A DNA stretch of 10,329 bases, taken from JACKJA01 sp050297015 (GTDB taxonomy: Bacteria > Pseudomonadota > Alphaproteobacteria > Micavibrionales > Micavibrionaceae). Below the pieces are notes generated by a model, which searched no databases, was not told the origin of the DNA, and saw nothing but the letters and a program-made list of their open reading frames with translations. Both the position numbers and the translations under genes were made by a program. Positions within the stretch are counted from its first letter, which is position 1. Each line of letters starts with the position of its first letter. The stretch is taken from assembly GCA_050297015.1 (NCBI GenBank), contig JBNKRZ010000027.1:1-10329 (forward strand), in the 5' to 3' direction. Positions 7,897-10,329 of this stretch are shown in pieces.

Positions 7897-7921
7897 GATT
7901 CTTCGCTGCGCTCAGAATGAC
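7897..7921 (-). repeat. Short palindromic repeat, CATTCTGAG...GAAGAATC type
   Basis: Read on the minus strand the element begins GTCATTCTGAG and ends GCGAAGAATC. The ends ATTCT and AGAAT pair to form a stem around a GC-rich middle. It sits in the 81-bp gap between the amidohydrolase gene and serS, 24 nt before the serS start. It resembles the CATTGCGAG...GAAGCAATCC elements at 9892 and 10109, with the paired bases changed on both sides. Confidence 0.6.
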
Positions 7922-7945
7922 ATTACAGAGGGAAAGAAACAAGCC

Positions 7946-9247
7946 ATGCATGATTTACGCGCGATCAGAGAAAACCCGAAAGCCTTTGACGATAATTGGG
8001 CCCGCCGGGGCCGGAACCCGCATGCGGCCGCTATATTGCAGATTGACGAGGAGCGCCGCGCCGTCCAGACGGACATGCAGGAATTACAGCAGCAGCGCAA
8101 TGAGAAATCCAAAGAAATCGGCCAGATCAAATCGCAAGGCGGTGATGCGCAGGCGATTATGGATGAAGTTTCCCGGATCAAAACCCGTGTGACGGAGCTG
8201 GAAGAACGCGAACGCACGCTGGCGGAAACGCTCGATCAGCATTTATCGGCGCTGCCGAATTTGCTGGCCGATGATGTGCCGGACGGCCCGGATGAAAGTG
8301 CTAATGTTGAAGTGCGCCGCCATGGCGAACCGCCGCGCCCCAATGCGCCGTTGGAGCATTTTGAAATCGGCGAAAGACTGGGGATGATGGATTTTGAAAC
8401 GGCGGCGAAACTGTCGGGAGCGCGTTTTGTGCTGATGCATTCCGGCCTTGCGCGGCTGGAGCGGGCGCTGGCGCAGTTTTTTCTCGACACGCACACGCAG
8501 GAACACGGCTATACGGAAGTCTCGCCGCCGCTGATGGTGCGGGATGAAACGATGTACGGCACCGGACAGCTCCCGAAATTCGCGGAGGATCAGTTCAAAA
8601 CCACGCGGGGTGACTGGCTGATTCCAACGGCGGAGGTGCCTTTGACGAATACGGTGGCCAATATGATTTTGGATGCGGAAGCTCTGCCGTTGCGCCTGAC
8701 GGCGTGGACGCCCTGTTTCCGGCAAGAGGCCGGTGCGGCCGGGAAAGACACGCGCGGTATGATCCGTCAGCACCAGTTCTATAAGGTCGAAATGGTGAGT
8801 ATTGTGGAGCCGGACAAAAGTGTGGAAGAACACGAACGCATGACGGATTGCGCGGAAACAATCCTGAAAAAGCTCGGTCTGGCGTTCCGCACCGTGACGC
8901 TGTGCAGCGGTGATACGGGCTTTGGTGCGCGCAAGACTTACGATATAGAAGTGTGGCTGCCGGGGCAAAATGCTTACCGCGAGATTTCAAGCTGCTCGAA
9001 TTGCTGGGACTTTCAGGCCCGCCGGATGAAGGCGCGCTACCGCCCTGTGAAAGGTGAAAAGGAAACGCGGTTTGTCCATACGCTGAATGGTTCCGGCGTC
9101 GCTGTGGGACGCGCGTTGATTGCCGTGATGGAGAATTATTACGACCCGGCCGATGGCGGGATTGTCATTCCCGACGTGCTGCGGCCTTATATGAACGGGC
9201 TGGAAAAGCTGCTGCCGCTGGAAAATACGTTGTTTCCCAACGGCTAG
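7946..9247 (+). CDS. serS: Serine--tRNA ligase (seryl-tRNA synthetase)
   Basis: SerRS charges tRNA-Ser (and tRNA-Sec where present) with serine in the cytoplasm. The 433 residues are the normal bacterial length. Residues 1-110 form the tRNA-binding helical arm, rich in Glu, Gln, Arg and Lys heptad-like stretches (34-100). The class II catalytic core follows, with TAEVPLTN (228-235) for serine recognition, motif 2 CFRQEAGAAGKDTRGMIRQHQF (257-278, with the conserved Arg259 and Arg270), and motif 3 NGSGVAVGRALIAVMENY (381-398). The MHDLRAIRENP opening matches alphaproteobacterial SerRS and fixes the start at 7946. The only purine-rich site, GAGG around 7927, is about 14 nt from the ATG, longer than usual. 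A palindromic repeat lies just upstream. The stop is 9 nt from the stop of the convergent membrane protein gene. Confidence 0.98.
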   Translation: MHDLRAIRENPKAFDDNWARRGRNPHAAAILQIDEERRAVQTDMQELQQQRNEKSKEIGQIKSQGGDAQAIMDEVSRIKTRVTELEERERTLAETLDQHLSALPNLLADDVPDGPDESANVEVRRHGEPPRPNAPLEHFEIGERLGMMDFETAAKLSGARFVLMHSGLARLERALAQFFLDTHTQEHGYTEVSPPLMVRDETMYGTGQLPKFAEDQFKTTRGDWLIPTAEVPLTNTVANMILDAEALPLRLTAWTPCFRQEAGAAGKDTRGMIRQHQFYKVEMVSIVEPDKSVEEHERMTDCAETILKKLGLAFRTVTLCSGDTGFGARKTYDIEVWLPGQNAYREISSCSNCWDFQARRMKARYRPVKGEKETRFVHTLNGSGVAVGRALIAVMENYYDPADGGIVIPDVLRPYMNGLEKLLPLENTLFPNG

Positions 9248-9256
9248 GTCCTGACC

Positions 9257-9763
9257 TTAGGCGTCCAGATTTAGGGAATAACCGGCCGCATTGTTTTTTG
9301 CGATCATGTGCGGCGCTATCCCTTTTGCGCAGTTTCGTGTGGCGCTTTCTTGCACTGCGCGGGAATTCTCCTTGTGGAAGTCTTCATCTCTTTTACTGCG
9401 ATAGGCCGCAAGACCAAAGGAGATAAGGAAAAAAGGCGGAATAACATTTGCCGCCGTCTGTACCAAAGCATCGGCTAAATCTTCTGTGTCCCATGTTTTT
9501 ACAGGTTGCGCTGCCGTTTCGTATTTGAGAGGACGCAGACCTTCTTTACGGTTTTCTGCTTGTTGTCTTTTTTCAGATAATTCCAAGGATATATCGGCCA
9601 TTCCACCGACCACGCCCGACATGATATTGAAGCTTGTTGCCAGAAGTGCCAGCCCGGCTATTGTGCCGTAACCCCATTTTCGTCTGCGATGGGGGCCTTG
9701 ATTTTCTTCCGCTATACGGGCGGCTTCGATGGTAACGTCTTCGTTTGTATATTTGGCGTTCAT
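9257..9763 (-). CDS. Hypothetical two-helix membrane protein
   Basis: I do not recognise this 168-residue protein. Its N-terminus (1-30) is charged and ends in a basic patch, HRRRKW. A first membrane helix spans about 31-54 (GTIAGLALLATSFNIMSGVV). A soluble stretch of about 43 residues (55-97) is rich in Glu, Lys and Gln and includes ELSEKRQQAENRKEG. The second helix (98-121, ALVQTAANVIPPFFLISFGL) contains a Pro-Pro kink. The tail (122-168) is basic and polar, with Cys145. By the positive-inside rule, both ends are probably cytoplasmic and the middle stretch periplasmic. A GAGG lies 8 nt before the ATG, and a good extended -10 promoter lies upstream, so the gene is likely real. Its AT-rich upstream region differs from the neighbouring genes. 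It stands alone, convergent with serS, and the context gives no function. Confidence 0.8.
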   Translation of the reverse strand: MNAKYTNEDVTIEAARIAEENQGPHRRRKWGYGTIAGLALLATSFNIMSGVVGGMADISLELSEKRQQAENRKEGLRPLKYETAAQPVKTWDTEDLADALVQTAANVIPPFFLISFGLAAYRSKRDEDFHKENSRAVQESATRNCAKGIAPHMIAKNNAAGYSLNLDA

Positions 9764-9792
9764 TTCTACATCCTCTATTTTTTTGTGAGAGA

Positions 9793-9822
9793 GTTATATC
9801 ATAAATTTTTAATGTAACGCAA
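9793..9822 (-). promoter_or_regulatory. Promoter of the hypothetical membrane protein gene
   Basis: The minus strand reads TTGCGT (9817-9822), 18 nt, then TGATATAAC. The -10 TATAAC (9793-9798) matches 5 of 6 and is preceded by the TGn extended element. Transcription would start near 9786, giving a leader of about 22 nt that carries the GAGG site at 9772-9775. This is the strongest promoter match in the window. Confidence 0.55.
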
Positions 9823-9865
9823 GCTTTTTACATAATTCTTTTCTTGGGGCGTGTCGGTAATCAGT

Positions 9866-9886
9866 AATTAGAAATTAGAAATTAGA
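9866..9886. repeat. Three tandem copies of a 7-bp unit
   Basis: AATTAGA occurs three times in perfect tandem (9866, 9873, 9880) just before the first CATTGCGAG element. The copy number of such a short array is likely to vary by replication slippage. It is not in a gene, and it lies 44 bp upstream of the -35 of the membrane protein promoter. Confidence 0.75.
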
Positions 9887-9891
9887 AACAC

Positions 9892-9927
9892 CGTCATTGC
9901 GAGAGAGCAAAGCGAACGAAGCAATCC
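9892..9927 (+). repeat. Palindromic repeat, CGTCATTGCGAG...GAAGCAATCC, copy 1
   Basis: This 36-bp element starts CGTCATTGCGAG and ends GAAGCAATCC. ATTGC (9896-9900) pairs with GCAAT (9921-9925). It has the same length, orientation and ends as the copy at 10109, while the middle 14 bases differ. Elements with these ends are common between genes in many bacterial genomes, by recollection rather than search. Confidence 0.75.
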
Positions 9928-9948
9928 ATCTGTTTTTGACAAATACCG

Positions 9949-10044
9949 TTCACGCCAAGCGCGCAAAGTTTTGCAAAGGCCGCATAAGAAGAATAACAAA
10001 GCTTTGCGGTCTTTTCTTTGTTTTCTCGGCGACCTTTGCGTGAA
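9949..10044. repeat. 96-bp imperfect inverted repeat
   Basis: The element opens with TTCACGC (9949-9955) and closes with its exact complement GCGTGAA (10038-10044). Inside, GCAAAG and CTTTGC words occur in mirrored positions, and CCGCA (9980-9984) pairs with TGCGG (10005-10009). CAAAGCTTTG (9997-10006) is a perfect palindrome near the centre. Each arm looks like a copy of the TTCACGCAAAGG-type intergenic repeat, placed head to head. It lies exactly between the two CATTGCGAG elements. Confidence 0.6.
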
Positions 10045-10108
10045 TGATTAAGATTCCTTCGCCTGCGCGCGTAATGCCGGGGGAGGCGCGGGGACGCTCT
10101 TCTCTTAT

Positions 10109-10144
10109 CGTCATTGCGAGGGAATAACGTGACCGAAGCAATCC
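10109..10144 (+). repeat. Palindromic repeat, CGTCATTGCGAG...GAAGCAATCC, copy 2
   Basis: This is the second 36-bp copy, in the same orientation as the one at 9892. ATTGC (10113-10117) pairs with GCAAT (10138-10142). The outer 12 and 10 bases are identical to copy 1, while the centre (GGAATAACGTGACC) has diverged. Confidence 0.75.
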
Positions 10145-10195
10145 AGGGCCGTGGGGGGAAGATTTCGGATTATCGTGTAGGATCTTTTAAGAAGT

Positions 10196-10325
10196 GTCCC
10201 ACGTGCTTTTTAAAAGCTTTATCCCACGCACTTCGTGCTTCGGGAGTCTTTTGAAGATATGTCCCACGCACTTCGTGCTTCGGGAGTCTTTTGAAGATAT
10301 GTCCCACGCACTTCGTGCTTCGGGA
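10196..10325. repeat. Tandem array with 40-bp period
   Basis: Two complete units (10222-10260 and 10262-10300) are identical, with a period of exactly 40 bp. A third starts at 10302 and breaks off after CGGGA at 10325. A degenerate start of a unit (GTCCCACG) lies at 10196, 25 bp before the first. Each unit contains a hairpin, outer TCCC/GGGA and inner GCAC-TTC-GTGC, followed by a smaller one, TCTT-TTG-AAGA. There are no unique spacers. The window ends 4 bases after the divergence, so the right border of the array is uncertain. Confidence 0.85.
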
Positions 10326-10329
10326 CGGG

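Larger units (their letters stand above)
9823..10329. other. Gene-free repeat island
   Basis: I see no credible coding sequence in these 507 bases. The one frame longer than 60 codons runs through repeats and has no family resemblance. The stretch holds, in order, three tandem heptamers, a palindromic element, a 96-bp inverted repeat, a second palindromic element, about 50 bases of single-copy sequence, and a 40-bp tandem array. The content resembles the noncoding repeat clusters that collect between genes in many bacteria. No transposase, integrase or tRNA-derived attachment site accompanies it. Confidence 0.6.

Noticed and set aside
8243..8968. A 241-codon open frame on the minus strand
   Set aside because: It is antisense to serS, very rich in Arg, His and Gln, and carries no recognisable domain.
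9244..9260. A small hairpin (CTAGGT/ACC-TTAG with one bulge) between the serS and membrane protein stops, considered as a bidirectional terminator
   Set aside because: The stem is only 6 bp with a bulge, and no T-run follows on either strand.
9950..10141. A 63-codon minus-strand open frame
   Set aside because: It is translated from the inverted repeat and a palindromic element, lacks a ribosome binding site, and resembles the usual spurious peptides from such repeats.
10196..10329. CRISPR array
   Set aside because: The units are directly tandem with a constant 40-bp period. There are no unique spacers, and no cas genes are in the window.

Overview
The window looks like the chromosome of an alphaproteobacterium. 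The evidence is the MaeB-type malic enzyme fused to a phosphotransacetylase-like domain, a seryl-tRNA synthetase opening with MHDLRAIREN, an N-formylglutamate amidohydrolase and LipB, all typical of that class. The exact lineage cannot be fixed from the sequence; a little-studied group such as the Micavibrio-like bacteria is only a guess. Almost everything is housekeeping. There is no phage, insertion sequence, CRISPR array or recognisable defence system.

Positions 1-6100 hold a leftward cluster read in the order maeB, mgtE, a GNAT acetyltransferase, and a class A penicillin-binding protein that runs off the left edge. maeB and mgtE overlap by the four bases ATGA, and the acetyltransferase stop lies 6 nt before the PBP start. 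Only the 72-nt gap between mgtE and the acetyltransferase leaves room for an internal promoter. The cluster joins C4 carbon metabolism (malate to pyruvate), uptake of Mg2+ (the malic enzyme cofactor), a small-molecule or protein acetyltransferase, and peptidoglycan polymerisation.

Positions 6100-9260 hold a tRNA-Leu(GAG) gene followed after only 10 nt by lipB (octanoyltransferase). lipB converges on and overlaps an N-formylglutamate amidohydrolase gene by 23 bp. Divergent from the latter is serS, with a short palindromic repeat in the intergenic region.

Positions 9257-9763 encode an unrecognised two-helix membrane protein on the minus strand, with a good ribosome binding site and a good extended -10 promoter. 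From about 9823 to the right edge there is no credible gene. That stretch is a repeat island: three tandem heptamers, two 36-bp palindromic CGTCATTGCGAG...GAAGCAATCC elements, a 96-bp imperfect inverted repeat between them, and a 40-bp tandem repeat array reaching almost to the window end. The repeats are the least ordinary part of the window. In particular, the palindromic element near serS and the two in the island differ by compensating changes in the stem.
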